This document shows positions 26,987 to 34,714 of a DNA stretch of 48,108 bases, piece by piece. The position numbers and the translations under genes are program-made. The stretch lies in the NCBI GenBank assembly GCA_947176605.1, contig CAMWRH010000017.1:1-48108 (forward strand), read 5' to 3'. Within the stretch, counting starts at the first letter, position 1, and each line of letters opens with the position of its first letter. The notes below the pieces were generated by a model that made no database searches, was not told the DNA's origin, and worked only from the letters and a program-made list of their open reading frames with translations. The DNA is from an uncultured Porphyromonadaceae bacterium (lineage in GTDB: Bacteria; Bacteroidota; Bacteroidia; Bacteroidales; Muribaculaceae).

Positions 26987-27205
26987 ATGACTGACACTAA
27001 TCTGATATGGCAATACACGGCGGTGGCCGTACTTATCGTGGCGGCCATTGGCCGGATAATCTGGAGCATCCGGAAGCGCAACCGCTCGGGCCGGAAAAGT
27101 GGCTCCTGCTGCGGATGCTCTTTGGCCGACTCCTGCCGCGATTACCGCCGCCCGGATCCCAAGGCCGACGGCAAATCGGGTGAATCGGCCGATTGCCATA
27201 AGTAG
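26987..27205 (+). CDS. Small Cys-rich membrane protein (FeoB-associated-like)
   Basis: The 72-residue product has one membrane segment (about 8-27), a basic stretch, and a Cys cluster SCCGCSLADSC, then a hydrophilic tail ending ADCHK. This layout resembles the FeoB-associated Cys-rich membrane protein family, which usually follows feoA/feoB iron-transport genes. Here no feo gene is near; the gene starts four bases after the topB stop and should be translated from the same transcript. Assignment rests on layout alone; metal binding by the cysteines is likely but unproven. Confidence 0.65.
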   Translation: MTDTNLIWQYTAVAVLIVAAIGRIIWSIRKRNRSGRKSGSCCGCSLADSCRDYRRPDPKADGKSGESADCHK

Positions 27206-27232
27206 CACCTCCGGCCTCCACTCCCCTCATGC

Positions 27233-27295
27233 ACACGGCGTGCCCTGTCAGCCATGACTTCCTGCTGAGGAAGTCGCTGACAGGGCACGCCGTGT
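27233..27295. terminator. Long perfect hairpin between convergent genes
   Basis: A perfect 20-bp outer stem (27233-27252 with 27276-27295) continues, after a three-base CAT bulge, into a perfect 8-bp inner stem (27256-27263 with 27268-27275) with a GCTG loop. It lies between the convergent topB unit and the 103-aa membrane protein gene. There is no T-run on either side, so it may end transcription in a factor-dependent way or protect 3' ends. Confidence 0.6.
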
Positions 27296-27351
27296 ATGTA
27301 TGTGCGGAGGAGTAGGATGAGGCACATGCGGAAGCAGCGCCCGCACATCAA

Positions 27352-27663
27352 TCAGAAGCAGATGTATAAGGCCACGTATTCACCTATAAGAGCCGCCACA
27401 AAAAGCAGCCCGAATACTAAAGCCCACGTATTGAGCTTACGCGCGACGTAGGCATTGATATTGCGCAGGTAGCACACCAGCAGGTTCAGGAAGGCCGACA
27501 TGAAGATGAAGAACATGTCGATATACATCCACCATCCTGCACCACCTTCGATATTCATCTTCGAGCAGAGGTCGGCCCGCATACGGAAGGTCACCACCAT
27601 ATATACGAGCACCAGTATGAAGGCTGCCCAGGCCGCCCCTTTGGATTGCATGAATTTCTTCAT
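27352..27663 (-). CDS. Small three-TM membrane protein, unknown
   Basis: The 103-residue product is mostly hydrophobic, with segments near 9-26, 44-66 and 77-103 and short charged loops. The N-terminus is basic (MKKFMQSKG), so that end probably stays in the cytoplasm. I do not recognise a family. It follows the Spi-domain gene by 56 bases on the same strand and may be in one transcript with it. Codon use looks like the neighbours. Confidence 0.7.
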   Translation of the reverse strand: MKKFMQSKGAAWAAFILVLVYMVVTFRMRADLCSKMNIEGGAGWWMYIDMFFIFMSAFLNLLVCYLRNINAYVARKLNTWALVFGLLFVAALIGEYVALYICF

Positions 27664-27719
27664 AGTTACAGTTGTCTGAATCTGCCCCGCGCTTAGCGGC
27701 GCAGCCTTTATAGTAGGTA

Positions 27720-28844
27720 TTAACGATATAGTTTTATGCCATAGGGGCGCCCCGACTCGCCGAATATCAGCGCGAAGTAGAAGCCCGGAGGCTCTGCCTC
27801 GATATTGATATGCGCCACGGGCTGCCCGTCATAGGTGTAGCGTCCGATGTGGCTGCCGTTGAGATTGTAGATCATGGCCAGTCGGGCATTCTCGGGGAGC
27901 AGTATGTCGTAGTGTCCGGCTCCGGCCGAACGTATCACGGGCTCCGACTGCAACGCCATCCGTTCCTCTTCGGCCCGGGTGGCTACGGCCGCGATGTCGG
28001 CCATGAAACTGTCGTGAAACTCAAACGGCACTTCCTCCGGCTCCTCTTCGGCCACTGCCTGCGGAGCCGACAGCAGCGCCACCTGCCGCTCACCCATATA
28101 CTCGGCCGGCATCAGGCGCAGCAGCCAGTCGTTGGGGCGGTCGAAGGCTATACGGTAATAATCTCCCTTGCGCCCGTGCACCACTCCCGGATACAGATGC
28201 TTGCGCTCATCGACATACCCGATAGCCACATCCTGACCCGTGGCGAGCTGACGGCTTATCATATCCTCCCATTGGGCCGGAGTGTAGAGGGCCGAGAAGT
28301 AGCCGTCGTCGGAAGGGTCGGTGCTGTAAAGCAGGGCATCAAGCCCGCTGGCCGCCTGAGCCGCGCTGACGGTGGAATCGGTGGCTGAATATGGTGCGTC
28401 GAGAAGCGACACGAGATACTGCGGGAAGTCGGTCCAGGCCCGTATGGCCTCTTCCGGCACCCGCGCATCGTAGCGTATCAATTCTATATCCTGCGCATAT
28501 CCTTTGAGCCATCCGCGCTCTGTCTCGCTCAGCCGGTCGGCATCGAAACCGCTTTTCAGGCTGTAGCCAAGCACGGGGAATGTCTTGTTTTCTGCCGAGA
28601 TTATCACGAATCCTCCGCGTGGATGATTGTAGACGTAGAATGGTGTGAAGAGCCTGTCGGTGGTGAGCCGCTTCCCGGTGTATGCGAGTTTCACGGGGGC
28701 GGTCTGCTCTCGGTATGCCTGGTTGAAGAATTTCTGGGCATACTCCTTGGCCACCTTCTGGCTCACCGTTTCGGCCATGAGGCAGGGAGCCGTCGCCGTG
28801 GCGATGGCTGCTGCAAGCAATATGGGGCTGACTGTGGTCTTCAT
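27720..28844 (-). CDS. Spi-domain protein without protease, secretion-type C-terminus
   Basis: The 374-residue product has a signal peptide (about 1-24) and then a region resembling the Spi/propeptide inhibitor domain of C10 (streptopain-like) cysteine proteases: FFNQAYR, YVYNHPRGGFVIISAENKTFPVLGY, and GFDADRLSE within about residues 35-110. The cysteine-protease domain that normally follows is absent; instead there is a middle region of unknown type and a C-terminal stretch (ICYNLNG-like: AMIYNLNGSHIGRYTYDGQ ... GFYFALIFGESGRPYGIKLYR) similar to type A sorting domains used by the type IX secretion system. It could be a free inhibitor, or the remains of a C10 protease. No C10 gene is in the window. 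Confidence 0.7.
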   Translation of the reverse strand: MKTTVSPILLAAAIATATAPCLMAETVSQKVAKEYAQKFFNQAYREQTAPVKLAYTGKRLTTDRLFTPFYVYNHPRGGFVIISAENKTFPVLGYSLKSGFDADRLSETERGWLKGYAQDIELIRYDARVPEEAIRAWTDFPQYLVSLLDAPYSATDSTVSAAQAASGLDALLYSTDPSDDGYFSALYTPAQWEDMISRQLATGQDVAIGYVDERKHLYPGVVHGRKGDYYRIAFDRPNDWLLRLMPAEYMGERQVALLSAPQAVAEEEPEEVPFEFHDSFMADIAAVATRAEEERMALQSEPVIRSAGAGHYDILLPENARLAMIYNLNGSHIGRYTYDGQPVAHINIEAEPPGFYFALIFGESGRPYGIKLYR

Positions 28845-28907
28845 ACTCTTATATAACTATATAACGTGTTTCCCGGCGTTTAAGTGCATCCGGCCCGGCT
28901 CACGGCT

Positions 28908-29816
28908 TCAAATCTTTTTCACACCCGACTCATGCTTCATCAGCTGCCAGGAGTTGATGATGTTCTGCCACGCGATATATGCGGCCGGGGCTATGGAGGC
29001 GATGGGGTTCATATAGGCCAGTGCGAGCCATACGGCAAGCACAGTGTTTTTCTGCATCAGCGACTGCCCTCCGCTCACCGGGTCGCCGTAGGCTTTGCCG
29101 AATCTGCGCCCTATCACAAACTGGAGCAGGCAGGCTCCGAGCGCTCCCAGACAGAGCCACACCATCGTGAGCGTATTCTCCGGACGCCACTGCCTTATGG
29201 CGAAGCTCACGCAGCTACCCACTATGATGAAGAGGGCCACTGCCCAAAGATAGAACGACAGCTGCTGCATCCCCAGTATCTTCGAATGCACCTTTGGCAG
29301 CACGTATCGCAGGGCGAATGCCACGGCGAGAGGGCCAAGAAGCAGCGGCACCACCTGACGCAATATCTTCAGGAAGGAAGCCCCGAACGTCATACCCTCG
29401 GCATCACCGATCCATGCCAGCAGAAGCGGACCGACGGCCGCCACCACAAGATTGCAGAGCAGCGAGTAAGCCGCCACTTTCGATATGCTTCCGCCAAGCA
29501 TCGACGTGATGACCGGGGCCGCCGTGGCCGTAGGCACGAAGATGCAGATGAATACCCCTTCGGCCACGGTGTGGTTCCACCATACGAGGGCGCCATATAC
29601 GCCCAGGCTTAATGCAAGCTGTATCAGCAGAAGGAAGCACTCTTCGCGCGTAAGCCGGAAGTCCGACGGCCTGAGCTTGCAGTAGGTGATGAAGAGCATC
29701 GCGAAGATGAGATAGGGTGAAAGGAATGTGAGATACCCCATCCACTCATGCAGCACGGCGCCGCCTATCAGCGCCACCGGGAGCATAAGGGTCTTGTTGT
29801 GAAGTAGATTGCCCAT
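28908..29816 (-). CDS. BASS-family (bile acid:Na+ symporter-like) transporter
   Basis: This is a 302-residue integral membrane protein with about nine hydrophobic segments. The block VPTATAAPVITSMLGGSISKVAAYSLLCNL (about residues 93-122, in two parts) resembles the conserved unwound-helix region of BASS transporters, which import organic anions with sodium. A second internal half-repeat is consistent with the inverted-repeat fold. The substrate is not readable; members carry bile acids, pantoate, pyruvate or other acids. It starts 15 bases after mtnN and is likely co-transcribed with it. Confidence 0.82.
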   Translation of the reverse strand: MGNLLHNKTLMLPVALIGGAVLHEWMGYLTFLSPYLIFAMLFITYCKLRPSDFRLTREECFLLLIQLALSLGVYGALVWWNHTVAEGVFICIFVPTATAAPVITSMLGGSISKVAAYSLLCNLVVAAVGPLLLAWIGDAEGMTFGASFLKILRQVVPLLLGPLAVAFALRYVLPKVHSKILGMQQLSFYLWAVALFIIVGSCVSFAIRQWRPENTLTMVWLCLGALGACLLQFVIGRRFGKAYGDPVSGGQSLMQKNTVLAVWLALAYMNPIASIAPAAYIAWQNIINSWQLMKHESGVKKI

Positions 29817-29831
29817 GACTTGTGCCTGCGG

Positions 29832-30515
29832 TCAGAGATTGCCCAGAATCGTGCGCAAGGCGGAGAAGGTGGTCTGCGGTGCCCGGGTCCAGAAGTCTTT
29901 GTATTGCTCTATGTTTTCTCCCTCTCCGGGTGTGTCGCTGACTACGCGCACTATCGCGAACTCCACCCCTTCCGAGGCACATGTCTGCGCGATGGCGGCC
30001 GACTCCATGTCGAGTGCCACTGCCTCGGGGAGCACCCGGCGTATCTCCTCCACCTCTTCGCGGCGGCTGATGAAGCGGTCGCCGGTGGCTATGAGTCCGA
30101 AATCGGCGCCCGCAGCGCCTCCAAGCTCACGATGCGCCACCTCAAGCACCCGTGCGGATGGCTCGAAATACAACGGATACCCGTCGGCTGCTCCTTCGGT
30201 GGTGCCCGGGCCGCACCACACATCGTGATAGGCCACCTTTCCGGCCACCAGCAGAGTGCCTATCCCAAGGCCGCCGGCTCCTCCGGCCACCCCGGAGTTG
30301 ATCACCAGCTCCGGCCGATGTGCGCGTATCACGCGAAGTGTCCCCAATGCGGCGTTCACTTTGCCGATGCCGCAGCGGGCCAGCACTACTTCATGACTCC
30401 CGATGCGCCCCTCAAGGCATTTCACACCCTCGGCTTCGGTGGCATGCGCCGACTCCAACATACTCTCCAGCAGGGCCATCTCTTTATCCATGGCCGCCAA
30501 TATCGCTATTTTCAT
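29832..30515 (-). CDS. mtnN: 5'-methylthioadenosine/S-adenosylhomocysteine nucleosidase
   Basis: This enzyme removes adenine from S-adenosylhomocysteine and methylthioadenosine, recycling products of methylation and polyamine synthesis and leading towards autoinducer-2 precursors. The 227-residue product begins MKIAILAAMDKEM, continues with CGIGKVNAALGT, NSGVAGG, and the catalytic-region blocks VALDMESAAIAQTC (Glu) and VRVVSDTPG (Asp). The start is the ATG at 30515; the open frame running in from 30644 includes the promoter and is not family-like. The TAAATTTG box at 30539-30546 would give a leader of roughly 20 bases. Confidence 0.93.
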   Translation of the reverse strand: MKIAILAAMDKEMALLESMLESAHATEAEGVKCLEGRIGSHEVVLARCGIGKVNAALGTLRVIRAHRPELVINSGVAGGAGGLGIGTLLVAGKVAYHDVWCGPGTTEGAADGYPLYFEPSARVLEVAHRELGGAAGADFGLIATGDRFISRREEVEEIRRVLPEAVALDMESAAIAQTCASEGVEFAIVRVVSDTPGEGENIEQYKDFWTRAPQTTFSALRTILGNL

Positions 30516-30538
30516 TGATTCTCTGTTTTTTTGTCGTG

Positions 30539-30546
30539 CAAATTTA
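30539..30546 (-). promoter_or_regulatory. Candidate -7 box for mtnN
   Basis: Minus-strand TAAATTTG matches TAnnTTTG; TTG occurs about 20 bases upstream as part of TATTGTTTACG. The predicted start site is about 20 bases from the mtnN ATG. Confidence 0.6.
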
Positions 30547-30671
30547 CACTTTTCCGATGGCGTAAACAATAATATCTGACCTATTTTGATTAACTTCGCA
30601 ATATCATTCTCCCCTCTTGCTATGTAAGGAGGCACTTTCGCCACCTACCCCGACCCTAATTCCGATCAATC

Positions 30672-31289
30672 ATGGATACAATCAAAATCTGGAACTCCAC
30701 CCCCTCGCGCCAGCAGGCCGAGGAGATAGCCGATGCGCTGCGACGCGGTGAAATCGTAATACTCCCCACCGACTCTGTATATGCCATCACATGCGATGCC
30801 CTTAATCCCAAGGCGATAGCCGCGCTTTGCCGAATCAAGGGTATCAATCCTGAAAAAAACAATCTCTCCATCATCTGCAGCAATATCTCCATGGCCGCCG
30901 AATACGCCCATATCGACGACCGCGCTTACCGGATTATCCGCGAATGCACTCCGGGGCCATTCACCTTTCTGCTCCGCGCCGGGCGCAACCTCCCGAAGGC
31001 TTTCAAGGGGCGTAAGACTGTAGGGATCCGCATCCCCGATGAGCTGACGCCGGTAATGACAGCCCAGGCCCTCGGCAATCCGCTCCTTGCCACTTCGATA
31101 CAATTCGACGATGCCGACGAGGCCCGCGAGCCTCAGCTCATGGCAGAACGCTACGATAACCACGGCGTAACCCTTATTGCCGAAGCCGAACCGGGGGGTG
31201 AAGACTACTCCACCATAATCGACCTCACCGATTCCGCCGCACCTGAAATCGTGCGTCAGGGAAAAGGCGATTTCTATTTGGCCGATTAA
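30672..31289 (+). CDS. YrdC/Sua5-domain protein (YciO/TsaC type)
   Basis: The 205-residue product is a single YrdC domain: LPTDSVYAITCDA near residues 32-44, RIKGINPEKNNLSIIC near 55-70, the central TPGPFTFLLRAGRNLP block, and VGIRIPDE. TsaC/Sua5 members make threonylcarbamoyl-AMP for t6A modification of tRNA. The NNLSIIC variant is closer to the YciO subgroup, whose role is less certain. It is transcribed away from mtnN; a TAACTTCG at 30591-30598 is a one-mismatch -7 candidate. mdh downstream has its own promoter. Confidence 0.88.
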   Translation: MDTIKIWNSTPSRQQAEEIADALRRGEIVILPTDSVYAITCDALNPKAIAALCRIKGINPEKNNLSIICSNISMAAEYAHIDDRAYRIIRECTPGPFTFLLRAGRNLPKAFKGRKTVGIRIPDELTPVMTAQALGNPLLATSIQFDDADEAREPQLMAERYDNHGVTLIAEAEPGGEDYSTIIDLTDSAAPEIVRQGKGDFYLAD

Positions 31290-31308
31290 TGATTTTTATG
31301 TATATTTG
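31277..31308 (+). promoter_or_regulatory. Strong Bacteroidetes-type promoter of mdh
   Basis: TTTG (31277-31280), exactly 20 bases, then TATATTTG (31301-31308): full match to TTTG-N20-TAnnTTTG. The TTTG overlaps the end of the upstream YrdC gene. The leader to mdh is about 110 bases. Confidence 0.75.
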
Positions 31309-31426
31309 CAAGCGATAACAGGAGCGCAGGTCTGACTCTGACATCGGCACCATGCAATCCGCCATCATAACCCGAAATCAAAACCTAATCAAACATAACC
31401 CAACTTAAATCAGAACCATTATAACT

Positions 31427-32356
31427 ATGTCAAAAGTAACAGTGGTAGGCGCCGGCAACGTAGGTGCCACTGCAGTCAACGTGATTGCACTCCGTGAGGT
31501 AGCCGACGAAGTAGTGATGCTCGACATCAAGGAAGGCGTAGCCGAAGGCAAGGCAATGGATATGATGCAGACAGCAAATCTGCTCGACATGAACACACGC
31601 ATCAAGGGTGTCACCAACGATTACGAGGCTACTAAAGGTAGCGACGTGGTGGTAATCACTTCCGGTATCCCCCGCAAGCCCGGCATGACCCGCGAGGAGC
31701 TCATCGGCGTGAATGCAGGCATCGTGAAGCAGGTCACTGAAAGTGTGCTCAAATACAGCCCCGATGCTGTAATCGTATGCGTATCCAACCCCATGGACAC
31801 TATGACTTACCTGATCCACAAGGTGGCCGGTATCCCCAAAAACCGTATCATCGGCATGGGTGGAGCGCTCGACAGCAGCCGCTTCAAATACTATCTCAGC
31901 CAGGCTCTGGAGGCTAACCCCAATGAGGTGGAAGGCTTCGTAATCGGCGGCCACGGCGACACTACCATGATCCCCATGAAGCGCTTCGCAACACTGCGCG
32001 GCATCCCCTGCGACACAATGCTCCCCGCAGAGACTCTCGATAAGGTAGTGGCCGACACTATGGTAGGCGGCGCCACACTGACCAAGCTCCTCGGCACTTC
32101 CGCATGGTATGCCCCCGGTGCAGCTACTGCAGAAGTGGTAGAGGCCGTGATCCACGACCAGAAGGCCATCATCCCCTGCTCTGCTCTGCTCGAAGGCGAA
32201 TACGGCCAGTCTGACCTCTGCATCGGTGTGCCCTGCGTACTCGGCAAAGGCGGCATCGAGAAGATCATCGAGCTCGACCTCAACGACGAGGAGAAGGAAC
32301 TCTTCGCCAAGAGCGCCGAGGCCGTGAAGAAGACCAACGCAGCCCTCCCCTGCTGA
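31427..32356 (+). CDS. mdh: Malate dehydrogenase
   Basis: This 309-residue NAD-dependent enzyme of the LDH-like MDH group interconverts malate and oxaloacetate, here probably in the reductive branch to fumarate and succinate. Visible are the nucleotide-binding GAGNVG at 8-13, Asp in VVMLDIKEG, the substrate loop IPRKPGMTR with the Arg residues that favour malate over lactate, CVSNPMDTM, and the catalytic GGHGDTTM. Full length, with highly biased codons (as in tnaA and pfp), which suggests strong expression. A perfect promoter precedes it and a 14-bp terminator follows. Confidence 0.97.
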   Translation: MSKVTVVGAGNVGATAVNVIALREVADEVVMLDIKEGVAEGKAMDMMQTANLLDMNTRIKGVTNDYEATKGSDVVVITSGIPRKPGMTREELIGVNAGIVKQVTESVLKYSPDAVIVCVSNPMDTMTYLIHKVAGIPKNRIIGMGGALDSSRFKYYLSQALEANPNEVEGFVIGGHGDTTMIPMKRFATLRGIPCDTMLPAETLDKVVADTMVGGATLTKLLGTSAWYAPGAATAEVVEAVIHDQKAIIPCSALLEGEYGQSDLCIGVPCVLGKGGIEKIIELDLNDEEKELFAKSAEAVKKTNAALPC

Positions 32357-32405
32357 TTTATACCACTCCGGCACCCACCGGCAGCCGGAAGCATATAACA
32401 TAATG

Positions 32406-32449
32406 ATTGCCGCATTGCCGCGAATCCCGGGCAATGCGGCAATTCTTTT
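32406..32449 (+). terminator. Intrinsic terminator of mdh
   Basis: A perfect 14-bp stem (32406-32419 with 32430-32443), loop of 10, followed by CTTTT. It lies 50 bases past the mdh stop. Confidence 0.85.
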
Positions 32450-32493
32450 CCCGCAGCCCACTCGGGTTCGACACCTCCCGCAGTCCACTCGGG
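32450..32493. repeat. 17-bp direct repeat
   Basis: CCCGCAGCCCACTCGGG at 32450-32466 is repeated with one mismatch at 32477-32493, a 27-base period. It lies between the mdh and MFS terminators. No function is evident. Confidence 0.7.
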
Positions 32494-32538
32494 CGCGAGC
32501 CCTCATCAACCCTTCCCCAAGGATACCCGCAGAAATCA

Positions 32539-32574
32539 AAATCCCGCCCCGGCAATGATGCCGCGACGGGATTT
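32539..32574 (-). terminator. Hairpin terminator of MFS transporter gene
   Basis: AAATCCCG (32539-32546) pairs with CGGGATTT (32567-32574), with an inner GGCA/TGCC pairing. The minus strand continues TGATTTCT. It lies 30 bases past the stop of the transporter gene. Confidence 0.65.
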
Positions 32575-32603
32575 CTTTGATGTATCGTAATCCGGAAAAT
32601 CCA

Positions 32604-34343
32604 TCAACCTTCGGCCGATTCCACTTCCGACTCTTCGATTTCTTTCTTCACCACTGATGTATCGGCCACGTTGGGAAGCTCCAGTCCGAGGTGCTTCTTC
32701 TTGTCGACTACCTTGAGGTAAAGTCCGATAAGCAACGCAGCCACGCCAAGGCAGGCAAGCATCACGAGGGCCCATGTATAGTTGTAGCTTACGGAAGCCA
32801 CTTCCTGGGTCATCTGCCCGGCTGCCACCTGAGCCTCGATATCGGTGTTGGTCGAAGTGAGCACCTTGCCTATCAGCATCGGGAAGAGCCACAGGCCGAT
32901 GTTCTGAATCCAGAATATGAGGGCATACGCGGATCCGATGATCTTGGCATCCACCAGCTTCGGCACCGAAGGCCAGAGCGATGCGGGCACAAGCGAGAAG
33001 GAGGCTCCGAGCACAAGTATCGTCACATACGCCACAGCCACTCCTCCGGCTGCATTCCCCTTGAACATCGGCAGGATGAAGGCAAACGTAAGGTGGCAGG
33101 CTATCAGGAGCAGCGAACCGAGCACGAGCATCGTGGCAGCCTTACCCTTGTAGTCGACGTATTTGCCAAGTATCGGAGTGATGCCTACGGCCAGAAGCGG
33201 GAACACGGCGAATATCGCACCGGCACTCTGCGCCTGGTATCCCATCCAGCAGTAGCATATCAGCGAAAGCACTGAGATGCTGAAGAGCGCGGCCTTGGCA
33301 CCTTTGTTGCGGGCGAAGTTGCCGGCAAAGGCGGTGGCGGCCACTACGAGCATTATCACGTACTGTATGTAGGTCACTGCCTCGCTACCCCAGAACGATC
33401 CTGCGGGGAGCGGTGTGAAGTCGATGTTGCACTGAAGCATGTTGACCGCATATTTCTGGAAGGGGAAGATGGCGGAGTAGTAGAGCACACACAGCAGGGC
33501 CACGAGCCAGAAACCGAGGCTCGACAGGATTTTTCCAAGGTCGGAAATCTTGAAGGGATCATCTTTCTCTTCTGCCTCGCCGGTCTGCGCATCAAGCTTG
33601 CGGTCCATGAAGAAGTAGACGATAAACATTATCAGGGCTATCATGAGCAGCACCACGCCGAAGGCCACCGAGCGGCTGACATCCACTTTGCCTCCCATTT
33701 CGGCAAACATCGGCGAGAATATCATACACGTAGCCACGCCAAGACGCGCCAATGCCATCTCGGAGCCCATGGCCAATGCCATTTCCCTACCCTTGAACCA
33801 TTTCACGATACCACGGCTCACCGTGATACCAGCCATCTCCACGCCGCAGCCGAAAATCATGAAGCCTACGGCTGATAGCTTGGCCGAAGCGGGCATACCC
33901 TCGTAGAAGGGGGATACACCCAGCTGATCGAATACCGGAATATGGTTGAGATGATTCGTAAACCATACATCGAGCGCACTGCCGATAAAGCTGTCGGTAA
34001 GGGCGTACCAGTTGATCGATGCGCCTACCAGCATCACGGCGCCCGAAAGCACTGCCGTGAAGCGCACTCCCATCTTGTCGAGTATGATTCCGGCGAAGAT
34101 GAGGAAGAAGATGAATACGTTGAGGAAGGTCTCCGATCCCTGCATCGTGCCGAAGGCGGTGGAGTTCCAGCCGCGCTCCGACTGAAGGAGGTCTTTGATC
34201 GGTGAGAGCACGTCCATGAAGACGTAGGAGCAGAACATCGCGAAGGCAAGCAGGCCGAGCGCCGTCCAGCGTGCCCATGCTTTGTCGCGAAGCAGCTCTT
34301 TGCTACCGGCCATCGGGCCGGTGGTGGTCATTGTCTGTCCCAT
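32604..34343 (-). CDS. MFS transporter (OFA/oxalate-formate antiporter-like)
   Basis: This is a 579-residue major-facilitator protein with about twelve membrane segments. Visible blocks include RDKAWARWTALGLLAFAMFCSY at the first helix (split about residues 19-40), ILDKMGVRFTAV after helix 2 (the inter-helix 2-3 loop), and RGIVKWFKGREMALAMGSEMAL near 175-196. A charged cytoplasmic loop near 245-262 separates the halves. It is longer than a standard 400-450 residue MFS because of a periplasmic loop near 120-155 and the C-terminus. The substrate is unknown; monocarboxylates or nucleoside-type solutes are possible. A second ATG four codons in is an alternative start. It has a long GC-rich leader. 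Confidence 0.85.
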   Translation of the reverse strand: MGQTMTTTGPMAGSKELLRDKAWARWTALGLLAFAMFCSYVFMDVLSPIKDLLQSERGWNSTAFGTMQGSETFLNVFIFFLIFAGIILDKMGVRFTAVLSGAVMLVGASINWYALTDSFIGSALDVWFTNHLNHIPVFDQLGVSPFYEGMPASAKLSAVGFMIFGCGVEMAGITVSRGIVKWFKGREMALAMGSEMALARLGVATCMIFSPMFAEMGGKVDVSRSVAFGVVLLMIALIMFIVYFFMDRKLDAQTGEAEEKDDPFKISDLGKILSSLGFWLVALLCVLYYSAIFPFQKYAVNMLQCNIDFTPLPAGSFWGSEAVTYIQYVIMLVVAATAFAGNFARNKGAKAALFSISVLSLICYCWMGYQAQSAGAIFAVFPLLAVGITPILGKYVDYKGKAATMLVLGSLLLIACHLTFAFILPMFKGNAAGGVAVAYVTILVLGASFSLVPASLWPSVPKLVDAKIIGSAYALIFWIQNIGLWLFPMLIGKVLTSTNTDIEAQVAAGQMTQEVASVSYNYTWALVMLACLGVAALLIGLYLKVVDKKKHLGLELPNVADTSVVKKEIEESEVESAEG

Positions 34344-34556
34344 TTACGTTATTAAGTTAGATATTATTGTTGTCTGACGGATTGCCCGGTGGGATGTGGC
34401 GCCGCGCCGCTCCACATGGGCTATGGATCCCGTCATGCCGGGACCACCCGATACCGCATGGCACGCGCTGCCACGCAACGGGATTTCAAAATTAATCAAT
34501 TTTTCCCAAATTACATGCCGCAATATCCCAGTTTCCGATGATTTCAAGGTGAGTGT
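34344..34556 (-). other. Long GC-rich leader of MFS gene
   Basis: The stretch from 34344 to 34714 has no gene. On the minus strand a TAATTTTG box at 34487-34494 would start a leader of about 135 bases that contains stems such as GGCAGCGCGTGCC and GTGG-N-CCAC. I recognise no riboswitch class. The remaining part holds the pfp terminator (34557-34626) and 88 featureless bases beyond it up to the pfp stop. Confidence 0.45.
34487..34494 (-). promoter_or_regulatory. Candidate -7 box for MFS gene
   Basis: Minus-strand TAATTTTG matches TAnnTTTG; no TTTG is found at the usual spacing upstream. Confidence 0.45.
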
Positions 34557-34626
34557 GTGAAAAAATCCCGCGACTGCACTCCTCTTCGCCCTGTCAGTAG
34601 CCAGGGATAGGGGGCAGTCGCGGGAT
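34557..34626 (-). terminator. Intrinsic terminator of pfp
   Basis: A perfect 13-bp stem (34565-34577 with 34614-34626) is followed on the minus strand by TTTTTTCAC. It is the clearest minus-strand T-run terminator in the window, about 90 bases past the pfp stop. Confidence 0.85.
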
Positions 34627-34714
34627 ATTGCGTTGGTATGAATCAGGCCGTCAAAGCCGTGGGCCGCATGTTGCGGGGGCGGCTATGCCGGGCTGTGTCT
34701 TATGAAGGAGCGGA

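Noticed and set aside
31430-32539. Minus-strand frame of 369 codons opposite mdh
   Set aside because: Shadow frame caused by strongly biased codons of mdh; it also runs through the mdh terminator.
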